From Legionella yabuuchiae (lineage in GTDB: Bacteria; Pseudomonadota; Gammaproteobacteria; Legionellales; Legionellaceae), in contig NZ_CAAAIW010000001.1 in assembly GCF_900640115.1 (NCBI RefSeq), positions 105,190-169,189 of the forward strand: a stretch of 64,000 bases of DNA, in the 5' to 3' direction. The notes under the pieces were generated by a model. The model made no database searches. It saw only the letters and a list, made by a program, of their open reading frames with translations, and was not told the DNA's origin. Each line of letters opens with the position of its first letter. The stretch's first letter is position 1. The translations under genes and the position numbers were made by a program. Shown in pieces: positions 16,235 to 24,353 of the stretch.

Positions 16235-18316
16235 ATTGTTTTGTGATTTTATAAATTTCTCAAACTCTTTGGCTGGCATTGGCTTAGCATAGTAATATCC
16301 TTGCATATAAATGCATCCATGTTTTTTTAAATACTCTGTCTGTGCTTTGGTTTCAACCCCTTCTGCTATGACTTGCAAATTTAAGGCTTTAGCAACTGAA
16401 AGAATACTGCGGGTGATCGCCTGACTGCTTGGATTTTCCAAATCTTGTATAAAGCTTTTATCAATTTTTAATACCGATAGAGGCAATGATTTTAAATGAC
16501 TCAATGAAGTGTACCCAGTACCAAAATCATCAAGGGACACTGAAAACCCCATTTCGGTGAATGTATTTAAAACTTTATTGGCTAGAACAACATTTGACAT
16601 CACGGCTGTTTCAGTAATCTCCAGCACCACCAGTGTTGGGTCAATTTTATAGCGTTCTAATTGTGATTCTAATAGCGTTATAAGCTTATTCGCAATACGA
16701 AAATCAATTTGAGTGGCTGAAAGATTAATGGATAAAAATTTTTTTTGATTAAAGATGTCATTATCGGTTTCTATCCATTTCCCCAGTTGCTTTAATGCCG
16801 TACTAGCAACCCATTCAGTAATTGGGTTAATTAAGTTCGCCTCTTCGGCGATAGGAATAAAAAGATCTGGAAGAATAAAACCTTTAATTGGGTGATTCCA
16901 ACGAATCAACACTTCACATCCAATGATTTTATTTGTAATTGCATCCAGCTGCGGTTGATACACTAACGAAAATTCTTTTTTCTTTAAAGCGCGACGAATA
17001 TCCTGCTCCATTGCAACAATTCGTTGAATTTGTTCATTAAGTTCTTGAGTATAAAATTCTGCACGATTACGGCCCCGTGCTTTAGCACGATACATCGCCT
17101 GATCACCGTGTTTCATTACGTCAATAGCACTCAATTCTTTAACAATCCGATCGATGTGCATAATTCCAATGCTAATCGTACTTGTGCTCTCCTCTCCATC
17201 AACCATAAAAGGCCTTTGAAAACTTCTTAGAATTCGCTCGGCGAACTGATTAACCTTATAGGCTTCGTTACATTCTTCCAATAGGATGATAAATTCATCA
17301 CCACCAATACGAGCAACAAAGTCGGTATCTCGCAATAGTTTCTTAAAGCGTTCACTAGCTTGTTGTAATATGAAGTCGCCAGCTTGATGCCCTAAAGTGT
17401 CGTTAATTTTCTTGAAACAATCCAAATCCATGTAGAATAAAGTTAAGGAGGCGAGCTTACCACGTTTGTGTTTCTCTAAAAGGATATTTAAAGTTTCATG
17501 GGCAGCAAGACGATTCGGAAGTCCGGTTAAAAAGTCAATTCGTGCTGCTTCTTCGAGTTTGTGCTGCATTTTTTTGAACTCTGTAATATCAATGACCGTT
17601 CCGAAATATCCTGTAAGTTCCCCATCTTTTTTTTCCGGATCACAAAAAACACGAACCCAAATCACATCATCTAACGCGGATCTAAGTCGACATTCAAACT
17701 GGAAGGACTCTCCACGTTTTAAATTCGTCTTCAAGGCACTAAACGCCCGTTCCTTATCTTCTGGGAGAATACATCTCAACCAACCTTGCCCCAATAAAGC
17801 TTGTTCTGAAAATCCTGTTAATTGAGATAATTGTTGATTGACATAAACTCCGTTTCCTAACTCATCAACTTTAAACATTCCGGCTTGGGTTGAGCTAACT
17901 AAAGCTTGTTGGATTAATTCATTTTCTTTAGCTTTCTCACGAGCCTGCGATTCAAGGATCGCTCGTTCTATGGTGTTAGGCAGACGGATAAGATTATCTT
18001 TCAGGACATAATCTACGGCACCCTGCTTAATGTACTTCACCGCTTGCTCGTCTCCAACCATCCCTGAAACAATCACGGCTGGTGTTGCATGGCTTAGCTC
18101 TTGTAAGGCCTTTAATGCTTGCAGCCCATTAAAATAAGGAATACTGCAATCAATTAGGACAATATCAAACCCATCTTTTTTTAAAGCTTCGCAAAACGCC
18201 TTTTTATTGGATACTACTTTGATAGTTCCAGAAAAAGAGTCCGTCGTTAATGCTGCTTGTACCAACTCAACGTCATAGGGGTCATCTTCGAGATGTAGAA
18301 TACGATAATTATTCAT
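16229..18316 (-). CDS. REC-PAS-GGDEF-EAL cyclic-di-GMP regulator
   Basis: This 695-aa protein has a receiver domain (about residues 1-125, phospho-Asp in VLIDCSIP). A PAS domain follows (about 130-255, ending YFGTVIDITEFKKMQ), then GGDEF (about 260-425) and EAL (about 435-690). The diguanylate cyclase site is intact (RIGGDEF), with an RDTD inhibitory site five residues before it. The phosphodiesterase site also looks intact (CEVLIRW, DDFGTGYTS, KIDKSF, EGVET). It could therefore both make and break c-di-GMP. It is the last gene of a kinase-receiver operon, starting 19 bases after the receiver gene. Confidence 0.93.
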   Translation of the reverse strand: MNNYRILHLEDDPYDVELVQAALTTDSFSGTIKVVSNKKAFCEALKKDGFDIVLIDCSIPYFNGLQALKALQELSHATPAVIVSGMVGDEQAVKYIKQGAVDYVLKDNLIRLPNTIERAILESQAREKAKENELIQQALVSSTQAGMFKVDELGNGVYVNQQLSQLTGFSEQALLGQGWLRCILPEDKERAFSALKTNLKRGESFQFECRLRSALDDVIWVRVFCDPEKKDGELTGYFGTVIDITEFKKMQHKLEEAARIDFLTGLPNRLAAHETLNILLEKHKRGKLASLTLFYMDLDCFKKINDTLGHQAGDFILQQASERFKKLLRDTDFVARIGGDEFIILLEECNEAYKVNQFAERILRSFQRPFMVDGEESTSTISIGIMHIDRIVKELSAIDVMKHGDQAMYRAKARGRNRAEFYTQELNEQIQRIVAMEQDIRRALKKKEFSLVYQPQLDAITNKIIGCEVLIRWNHPIKGFILPDLFIPIAEEANLINPITEWVASTALKQLGKWIETDNDIFNQKKFLSINLSATQIDFRIANKLITLLESQLERYKIDPTLVVLEITETAVMSNVVLANKVLNTFTEMGFSVSLDDFGTGYTSLSHLKSLPLSVLKIDKSFIQDLENPSSQAITRSILSVAKALNLQVIAEGVETKAQTEYLKKHGCIYMQGYYYAKPMPAKEFEKFIKSQNNS

Positions 18317-18335
18317 ATAGCACTCAGTCGTAGTA

Positions 18336-18776
18336 TTAATCGGGAGGTGGTGTATTAATCATTAGCCAAAAAACCCCCAACTCCCGAATAGCCATTGCAA
18401 ACTGATTAAAATCAACCGGTTTAACGACATAGGCATTGACTCCTAGCTCATAGCTTTTTAATAAATCCTGCTCTTCTTTTGAGGAAGTAAGTACCACAAC
18501 AGGCGTATGTTTTAAGCACTCTTTGCTTCGGATGGTTTTTAAGACGTCCAGCCCACTGATCTTAGGTAATTTTAAATCTAAAAGTACTAGCGCCGGACTA
18601 CCTGATGGACAGTCTGCAAAACGTCCTTGACGATTAAGATACATTAGAGCCTCTTCGCCATTCGTCACGCGTATTATATTGTTAGCAATATTATACTCTT
18701 GTAACTTAAGCATCGTTAATTCAGCATCATTATCATCGTCTTCCACTAATAAGATTTGTTTTTTTACTTCATCCAT
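18336..18776 (-). CDS. single-domain response regulator
   Basis: This is a 146-aa receiver domain without an output domain. The acidic pocket is EDDDNDAE, the phospho-acceptor is in LVLLDLKLPKISG, the Thr/Ser switch is in VVLTSSKEE and the conserved lysine is in YVVKPVDF. It resembles Rcp1-type partners of phytochrome-like kinases. Its start overlaps the end of the kinase gene by 13 bases, which suggests coupled translation and a phosphorelay from that kinase to it, and perhaps on to the REC-GGDEF-EAL protein. Confidence 0.93.
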   Translation of the reverse strand: MDEVKKQILLVEDDDNDAELTMLKLQEYNIANNIIRVTNGEEALMYLNRQGRFADCPSGSPALVLLDLKLPKISGLDVLKTIRSKECLKHTPVVVLTSSKEEQDLLKSYELGVNAYVVKPVDFNQFAMAIRELGVFWLMINTPPPD

Positions 18777-21307
18777 AACTCGGTCCTTTTAGGCAATGTA
18801 AAATAAATGGTTGTCCCTCGGTTTATCTCACTTTCTGCCCATACTCTGCCACCATGGCGGTTAATTATTTTTGCTACGATAGCAAGACCTATTCCGGTTC
18901 CTTCAAACTCTGAATCCTTATGCAGGCGCTGGAACGTTTCAAATATTTTATCGCTGTATTGAGGTTCAAAACCTACACCATTATCGCGAACCGAAATTTC
19001 ATAATCATCCTGTTTTTCTTGAGCTTTTATTTCAATTAAAGGCTTCTTTTTCTGTTCTGTAAACTTAATGGCATTGCTAATAAGATTCATTAGGACGGAT
19101 CGCATTAAGTTTTCATCCCCATAAACCGATGGCAAATCACTATATTGCAATGAGATATTTCTATCGCTTATTTCAGTATTAAATTCTTGTTCAATTTCTT
19201 TTATGAGTTTATTTAATGAGATAGGCTTCACCTTTAGTACAACTTGCCCGGCTCGAGAAATCTTTAATAAATCATCAATTAAACGACTCATTTTGGCTGC
19301 TGCTGCTCCAATAATTGATAAGTGTCGTTTGCCTTCCTCACTAAACTGGTTATTGCGATCTTGTTTCATTAAGTCAATAAACCCAAGAATGTGCCGTAAA
19401 GGTGCTTTTAAATCATGTGACACAGAATAACTAAACGCCTCCAACGCTTTATTTGATGCCTCTAAGGCTGCATTTCGTTCTTTAATTTGTTGTTCCATTC
19501 GTTTACGTTCAGTAATATCTGAAAAAGAAACCACGGCACCAATCAACTTACCATGTTTACTAAACATCGGTTCCGTTTGATATTCTACAGGAAAGCTTGT
19601 TCCGTCTTTACGCCAAAAGACTTCTGATTCAACCAAACGCGATTGACCATCCTTAAACGAAGTGTAAATCGGATAAGTCTCTCGTGGATATGGCGAACTA
19701 GGATAACTATGATGGTTGAGAAAAAGCTGAACTTTTCCAAGCATTTCTTCAGGCGCGTATCCAAGCATTTTAGCCCCAACTTGATTAAAAAATATTATTT
19801 TTCCCTCACTATCCAAACCATAAATTCCGTGATTGACCGAATCTATAATCAATTGCAGGTTTTTTTTACTAGTGTTCATCATTTGCCAATAATAAACCAA
19901 TATGGCGAACATCAGAGCAAATGGCAGGCTAAATATTAAAAACCCAGCTGGGATGTAGGATAAGTATTTATCAATAAACAGTGGGGTTGGCCATACAGTT
20001 ATAGTAAATGGATAGCCATTCAGCGTAAATTGGTGCTGTTGTGCCCATTGCTTACCCTGAATGAAGCTTTCCCCATTAATACTTTCATAAGCGACTTTGT
20101 TTTGGTAATACCAAGTGACGTTAATTAACTGTTTTACTGGGGGGGAGAGAAAATCTTCAAACAATTTATGATAGTTATAATATGTGGCTAAATAAGCGCT
20201 AGAGGCATCGAGGGGCGACACTGGCATTACAATCCAACTTGCAAAATTATCATTGACAGATAATAAAGGCTGGCTCACAAACGGGTCGATCGTTACTTTA
20301 GGTAATTCTTCTTTAATTTGTTCAAGTAACCGCTTTGTTTGCTCAGGCGTTAATTTTGATTGATAGAATTTTGGACTTAGATCCTTATCTAAAATAGTTA
20401 TTAACATGAGTTCAGAATTATCTTGAAGATAGGATATAGCATCGTTATGCCACTGCTTATTCAGAATATAATGTTGGTCATTGATACGAGTAACCATGCG
20501 CTTCAATGCTGAGTGTTGTAATGCAACCACTTCTTTCGCTCTGGTTTCAATTTGTGGCAAGAAACTTGCGATTGCTTTGCGTAAATCCATCCTTTCTTTG
20601 AGGGTTAATATTTCAAACAGTCCTATACATAATAGCGAAACAATCACAAAAACAACTAAGGGAGCGAGGTAAACTTGGTTGCTAATACCTGTTTTTAGCG
20701 TTTTTAAGAACAGGAAGATCCAAGCAGAAATGGACAACAAAAAAAACAGGGTCGCTGACAACAACGACATGTTTCGTAAACCACCCCAACCAAAGGTTGA
20801 GGAAAAGCTAAACGTATAATCAAGCAAAACTAAGCTAGAAAATAAAGCAATTAATGTCGACAACAATAAGGGATAAAAATAAAGTTTTTTAACCAGGCTT
20901 CTCTGTAATAACAGCAAGATCAGACCTAGGATTATGAAGCAAAAAGCCGTATTGGGTGCCATTAACCAGACTTTAGTTTCCCGATAGATGACCAAATCGA
21001 AGGCTGTAAGAATATATTGTACCAGAATTGCAAAACCGAGCAAAAAGACTAACGCGCCGAAGAATTTAGCGATATAGGATAGGCGACTCGTAGGGAATAA
21101 ATAATACATTAATAACCCTATACCTGAAAATGAAAAAGCCAGAGCAGTAAAAATATGCATTTGAAGTAAAGGCGGTAACTCAAATAAACATATTGCTTGC
21201 ATTATCCAAGAAAAAACTTCAGCCAATCCAACAAAGCCTACAATGGCAGCCAGTGTGAATGAAAGAATATTGCAAGTCTTAAAGCTTAGTTTAGTGTTTT
21301 TCAACAT
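18764..21307 (-). CDS. membrane sensor histidine kinase with PAS domain
   Basis: This 847-aa kinase has about seven N-terminal membrane segments (residues ~8-230). A periplasmic-sized domain of about 230 residues follows, then another membrane segment (about 468-488), a PAS/PAC domain (about 495-615), HisKA (H-box SYSVSHDLKAPLRHI, about 635-650) and an ATPase domain. The ATPase carries N-box NLISNAIKF, G1 DNGVGFEP and G2 GTGIGLAIV. The H-box type matches phytochrome-like and CHASE-type kinases. It heads a three-gene signalling operon. The input signal is unknown. Confidence 0.93.
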   Translation of the reverse strand: MLKNTKLSFKTCNILSFTLAAIVGFVGLAEVFSWIMQAICLFELPPLLQMHIFTALAFSFSGIGLLMYYLFPTSRLSYIAKFFGALVFLLGFAILVQYILTAFDLVIYRETKVWLMAPNTAFCFIILGLILLLLQRSLVKKLYFYPLLLSTLIALFSSLVLLDYTFSFSSTFGWGGLRNMSLLSATLFFLLSISAWIFLFLKTLKTGISNQVYLAPLVVFVIVSLLCIGLFEILTLKERMDLRKAIASFLPQIETRAKEVVALQHSALKRMVTRINDQHYILNKQWHNDAISYLQDNSELMLITILDKDLSPKFYQSKLTPEQTKRLLEQIKEELPKVTIDPFVSQPLLSVNDNFASWIVMPVSPLDASSAYLATYYNYHKLFEDFLSPPVKQLINVTWYYQNKVAYESINGESFIQGKQWAQQHQFTLNGYPFTITVWPTPLFIDKYLSYIPAGFLIFSLPFALMFAILVYYWQMMNTSKKNLQLIIDSVNHGIYGLDSEGKIIFFNQVGAKMLGYAPEEMLGKVQLFLNHHSYPSSPYPRETYPIYTSFKDGQSRLVESEVFWRKDGTSFPVEYQTEPMFSKHGKLIGAVVSFSDITERKRMEQQIKERNAALEASNKALEAFSYSVSHDLKAPLRHILGFIDLMKQDRNNQFSEEGKRHLSIIGAAAAKMSRLIDDLLKISRAGQVVLKVKPISLNKLIKEIEQEFNTEISDRNISLQYSDLPSVYGDENLMRSVLMNLISNAIKFTEQKKKPLIEIKAQEKQDDYEISVRDNGVGFEPQYSDKIFETFQRLHKDSEFEGTGIGLAIVAKIINRHGGRVWAESEINRGTTIYFTLPKRTELWMK

Positions 21308-21415
21308 TTAAATTGATTTTTGCGGTCAACAATGACTCACTCATTATAAGTGTAGCAAATAGATTCAAAACATGGTGAATGGGTACTCGTGTTAAAGGTA
21401 TTTAGGATGGTGTAA

Positions 21416-21444
21416 TAAAAAAGCCGGGCAACAGTACGCCCGGC
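21416..21444 (-). terminator. rho-independent terminator of the glycine-zipper lipoprotein gene
   Basis: On the minus strand, a perfect 7-bp stem GCCGGGC/GCCCGGC (21438-21444 with 21423-21429) has an eight-base loop and is followed by a run of T (A run at 21416-21422 on the plus strand). It lies just after the stop codon of the gene at 21453-21743. Confidence 0.88.
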
Positions 21445-21452
21445 ATTTAAGA

Positions 21453-21743
21453 TTATCGAACTAGCACATACCTACCGTCATGAATATGATAAGCAACCCC
21501 ATCGTGATAAACAACGCCTTTTTTACGATAGACTACAATATCGCGATCCGTTGCTTCTTTCCCCACCAAAGCGCCTACACCCGCGCCAACAGCTGCGCCT
21601 AAAGGTGTTCCAGTAGCTGCCAAGCCAACACCAGCTCCAGCTGCCGCACCTCCAGTAGCACCTACTTCACCACGGGTTCCACAACCAATCAAACCAGCAG
21701 ATAGGACACTTACCGCGAGCATTGAGAAAATTAACTGTTTCAT
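21453..21743 (-). CDS. glycine-zipper lipoprotein
   Basis: This 96-aa protein has a lipoprotein signal peptide with lipobox LIGC (Cys about residue 21). A glycine/alanine-rich zipper follows (about 25-65, GGAAAGAGVGLAATGTPLGA and on) of the kind found in SlyB/OmpA-associated lipoproteins. The tail of about 30 residues is basic and aromatic (VVYRKKGVVYHDGVAY). Glycine zippers insert into or span membranes; an envelope role is likely but not specified. It has its own strong terminator. Confidence 0.82.
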   Translation of the reverse strand: MKQLIFSMLAVSVLSAGLIGCGTRGEVGATGGAAAGAGVGLAATGTPLGAAVGAGVGALVGKEATDRDIVVYRKKGVVYHDGVAYHIHDGRYVLVR

Positions 21744-21876
21744 TTTAAGTCCTCCTTGAAATAATATTCACTTTTTTCATTACACCAGTTCACTATAGAC
21801 TAAAAATGTACAATTTGAGAAAATTTAAATTCTTCACTATAGTTGCTTCCAGGATTATTTAAAAAGGATTTAAACA

Positions 21877-22683
21877 ATGCCGGAATTACCGCAAGTAGAA
21901 GGTTTTGTGCGTTATTTTAATTCAACTTGTCTTCATAAAATCATTGATACGACGTTTTGTAACGATGAAGACTTTATTGAAAACACAAGCTGTTCTTATT
22001 TGCAACGGGTTTTAAATGGTCATCAATTTACAACGGCTTATCGAAGGGGCAAATATCTTGTTGCAAAGCTTAATGATCATGCTCACTTGTTTATTATTCA
22101 TTTTGGCATGACTGGGAATTTAGAGTATGGATTAAAGAACAATTTCTCAGACGAGAATGAAAAACACGCAAAGATTATCCTTGAATTTCAAAATAATTAT
22201 CAGCTTTTACTAATAAATGTAAGAAAGCTAGGAAAAATTTTTTTGACTACTTCGCTTGATAATATTGATCCCTTGAGTCAATTGGGTTTTGAATCGCTAG
22301 AGATTAGTCAAGACCAATTTTTAAACTTACTAAGTGAACATCAAAATAAAAACATCAAATCATTTTTAATGGATCAAAACCTAATTGCGGGAATTGGCAA
22401 TGAATTTTCAAACGAAATTTTATTTCAATCAGAAATTGATCCTCACTTACAAATAAAAAAGTTAGAAGATGAGAAGCGAAAAACACTCTATTCTTGTATG
22501 CAACACATTCTGAAAGATGCGGTGAATATTTTTATTCACGATAAAAATGCATCACACTACCCTAACTCTTGGTTGTTAGCACATCAAGAGGATATGACTT
22601 GCCCCAAAAATAAAAAACATTCCTTAAAAAAAGAAACGATTGCCGGACGCTCAGCAATATTTTGCCCTGAGCATCAAAGCTAA
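21877..22683 (+). CDS. Fpg/Nei-family DNA glycosylase
   Basis: This 268-aa base-excision repair enzyme removes oxidised bases and nicks the site. The N-terminus MPELPQVEG gives the catalytic Pro2 and Glu3. RRGKYLVAKL carries the conserved lysine, HFGMTGNLEY the next core strand, and DQNLIAGIGNEFSNEILF the helix-two-turn-helix with its Asn. The C-terminal zinc finger is unusual: CPKNKKH...GRSAIFCPEH suggests Cys-His-Cys-His ligands instead of four cysteines, while the GR arginine is kept. ATG 21877 has an AAAGGA site. Substrate preference (8-oxoG or pyrimidines) is not determined. Confidence 0.88.
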   Translation: MPELPQVEGFVRYFNSTCLHKIIDTTFCNDEDFIENTSCSYLQRVLNGHQFTTAYRRGKYLVAKLNDHAHLFIIHFGMTGNLEYGLKNNFSDENEKHAKIILEFQNNYQLLLINVRKLGKIFLTTSLDNIDPLSQLGFESLEISQDQFLNLLSEHQNKNIKSFLMDQNLIAGIGNEFSNEILFQSEIDPHLQIKKLEDEKRKTLYSCMQHILKDAVNIFIHDKNASHYPNSWLLAHQEDMTCPKNKKHSLKKETIAGRSAIFCPEHQS

Positions 22684-22894
22684 CTCATTACACCCCTACG
22701 TCGAAAATGTGTCCGGTTCATCAATACCTCCTTGTTTTTCAACAAGAAGAGTTTAGACAAATCCGGACAGTTCTTGCGCTACAGAAGGGGACAGTTTATT
22801 TGCTCCCTACACATTTAAATCAAATTTATTTGATTACCTACATCAGCCGATATATATTTGCACAGATTAGATAATTATAGAGCGCCCTACTCCC
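22684..22894. other. short gap with a possible IS-end remnant
   Basis: This 211-bp gap contains TGTCCGG at about 22712 and its complement CCGGACA near 22764, roughly 45 bases apart, each in a longer weak inverted match. It looks like leftover insertion-sequence ends without a gene. Nothing else is recognised. Confidence 0.3.
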
Positions 22895-23595
22895 ATGCTT
22901 ACTAAACTTAGAGAATGAATTGATAATCAAGACGTCACTGCGTTGAGAGCGTTTATTGCTGAACATGAGGAATTAAATTTCGCACGGGATGAAGATGGAA
23001 ATACCGCATTGATATGGGCGGCCTGTAAAAACAGCAGTGAAGCAGTAAAAGCCATTCTCGAAAGCCCGCAGTGTGATAGTGAGGTTTTAAAAGCACAGAA
23101 TAATGATGGCTATTCCGCGTTGATGTGGGCGACCAAGAAAAGAAATAGTGACGCAGTGAACGCCATTCTTGCAAGTCCGCATTGCAATAGCGAGGTTTTA
23201 AAAACACAGGATTATTTTGGCAATACCGCATTTCAACTAGCGCAGCGTAAGTGGCATCACAAAATAGCTCGAGAAATAGCTAAACATGACCCTTTACTAA
23301 GCAATCTCTGTACATGACAAAAAACCTGTCATGTACAGAGCTAAGTAATATTAGCATGATGATTTTGGGTGGTTTTATAGCCGCCGTGGGAATAAGTGCT
23401 ATCGCTCTTGCATTTACCGTGTTAAATGTCGCCACCTTTGGAGCAGCAGGTATTGCCTTGGCGACGATGGGTGCAGCTGCAACGATATCTGGGCTTGGTT
23501 TATTCGCTGTTGGCGCCCATAAGCAAACCCGCCAATCAAGTCGCTTATCACCGCCTGAAGCAGTGTCGTACGAAACACCTGCTGCGGCTAATTAG
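22895..23595 (+). pseudogene. ankyrin-repeat gene with membrane tail, broken by a stop and a hairpin insertion
   Basis: The ancestral frame runs from ATG 22895. It starts MLTKLRE, has an in-frame TGA at 22916-22918 (probably once TGG), then two ankyrin repeats (DEDGNTALIWAACKNSSEAV and NNDGYSALMWATKKRNSDAV) and a third partial one. The frame then enters the palindromic element at 23306-23340 and stops. With that 35-bp element and one 9-bp flank removed, the frame continues as LLSNISMMILGG into a glycine/alanine-rich membrane hairpin (about 45 residues) and a short tail. The rebuilt frame is 657 bases, exactly 219 codons. The two open pieces visible today are 22943-23317 (TTG start) and 23314-23595. 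Ankyrin proteins with membrane tails are frequent among Legionella effectors; this one is probably dead. Confidence 0.82.
23306..23340. mobile_element. 35-bp palindromic mobile hairpin, copy 2, inserted in the ankyrin gene
   Basis: The 14-bp arms are the same as in copy 1, with a loop of AAAAACC. It is flanked by CTAAGCAAT (23297-23305) and CTAAGTAAT (23341-23349), an 8-of-9 direct repeat. The codon boundary is at the first base of both repeats, so removal of 44 bases restores the host frame. Confidence 0.88.
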
Positions 23596-23885
23596 CGGCA
23601 ACGACATTAATTTGTTCATGCGTAAAACCGCGGAAAGTCGTCAATGCATACCCGTGATCGTTCAAAATGCTAGCTTTTGGGCGATTCGATTTTTTCGGCA
23701 GAACTGCTTTTATAGATTCGCAATAGAGCTTGCTATTACTCATCTATAAAAGCTGTTCTGGCGGAAAAAGCGTATTTGGCGTTAAGCAAGATCGTTTGGA
23801 TGCCGAGGACAGTAAAGGTTGTGCCAGACTTGACCCGATATCGCGGCAAGTAGGACAGCGGGATAAATTGTCAACAACCCCCTAG

Positions 23886-24075
23886 TTAAGGTCTTTTCGC
23901 AACGTAGCTGGCAATGAATGCATGATTTTTTTCTGCTAAATGATCGCCCAATTTGTATATAATAAATTCAATGGTCGCAGTCACAGCATCTTTGGTATTG
24001 ACGTTAAGCTGGGTCAATTCTTTTGATACTGGCTCAATAAACTCCTCTAAATTATTAGGGCGATTGGCCTTAGAA
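23886..24075 (-). pseudogene. open fragment of unknown gene
   Basis: One minus-strand frame reads SSKANRPNNLEEFIEPVSKE, then LTQLNVNTKDAVTATIEFI and KLGDHLAEKNHAFIASYVAK before a stop at 23886. Its composition looks like real protein, but it has no start codon and no family is recognised. It lies directly after the transposase-like fragment in a different frame. It may be the tail of an unrelated gene left after a deletion. Confidence 0.4.
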
Positions 24076-24076
24076 C

Positions 24077-24181
24077 TTATCGATAACTTAAGCCGCTTTG
24101 CTCAGCTGCTTGACGTAAACTCAGTCGTCTTTGTTTTACCATTTCCAGTAATGCTTTTAATTGCCGCTCTTTATCAGTCAT
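24077..24181 (-). pseudogene. N-terminal fragment of an HTH transposase (ISNCY-like)
   Basis: The fragment is 34 codons, MTDKERQLKALLEMVKQRRL then SLRQAAEQSGLSYR and a stop. The helix-turn-helix 'RLSLRQAAEQSGLSYR' is like the start of ISNCY/IS481-type transposases. The rest of the transposase is missing, so it is inactive debris. Confidence 0.5.
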
Positions 24182-24353
24182 TATTAATACCCCATTGGCC
24201 TTGCCTCCTTTCAAGTTATTAGCCTTAAAAAGAAGCGTAGTTGCAAGATGACATTTTTATGGAGTTCCGACATCTGTCTGTTTAATTTCTAGACAGCGGG
24301 AAATGCTATACTAAACTAGATATTATTATTGTCATCTAAAACAAGGTAGTTTG

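Larger units (their letters stand above)
23596..24350. other. decayed accessory stretch (diverged MITE and transposase debris)
   Basis: From 23649 a left end TACCCGTGATCGTTCAAAAT matches MITE family 1, but the interior is different. It is a long stem, CAGAACtGCTTTTATAG (about 23699) with its complement ending near 23761, and no matching right end is seen. Past it come two minus-strand gene fragments described separately (23886-24181). Before 24351 a 6-bp inverted repeat CTGTCT...AGACAG is the only other structure. No intact gene is present. Confidence 0.5.

Noticed and set aside
22943..23317. A genuine short ankyrin protein starting at TTG 22943
   Set aside because: An in-frame ATG lies upstream past a single TGA, and the 3' end is made by the inserted hairpin, so it is better explained as a broken gene.
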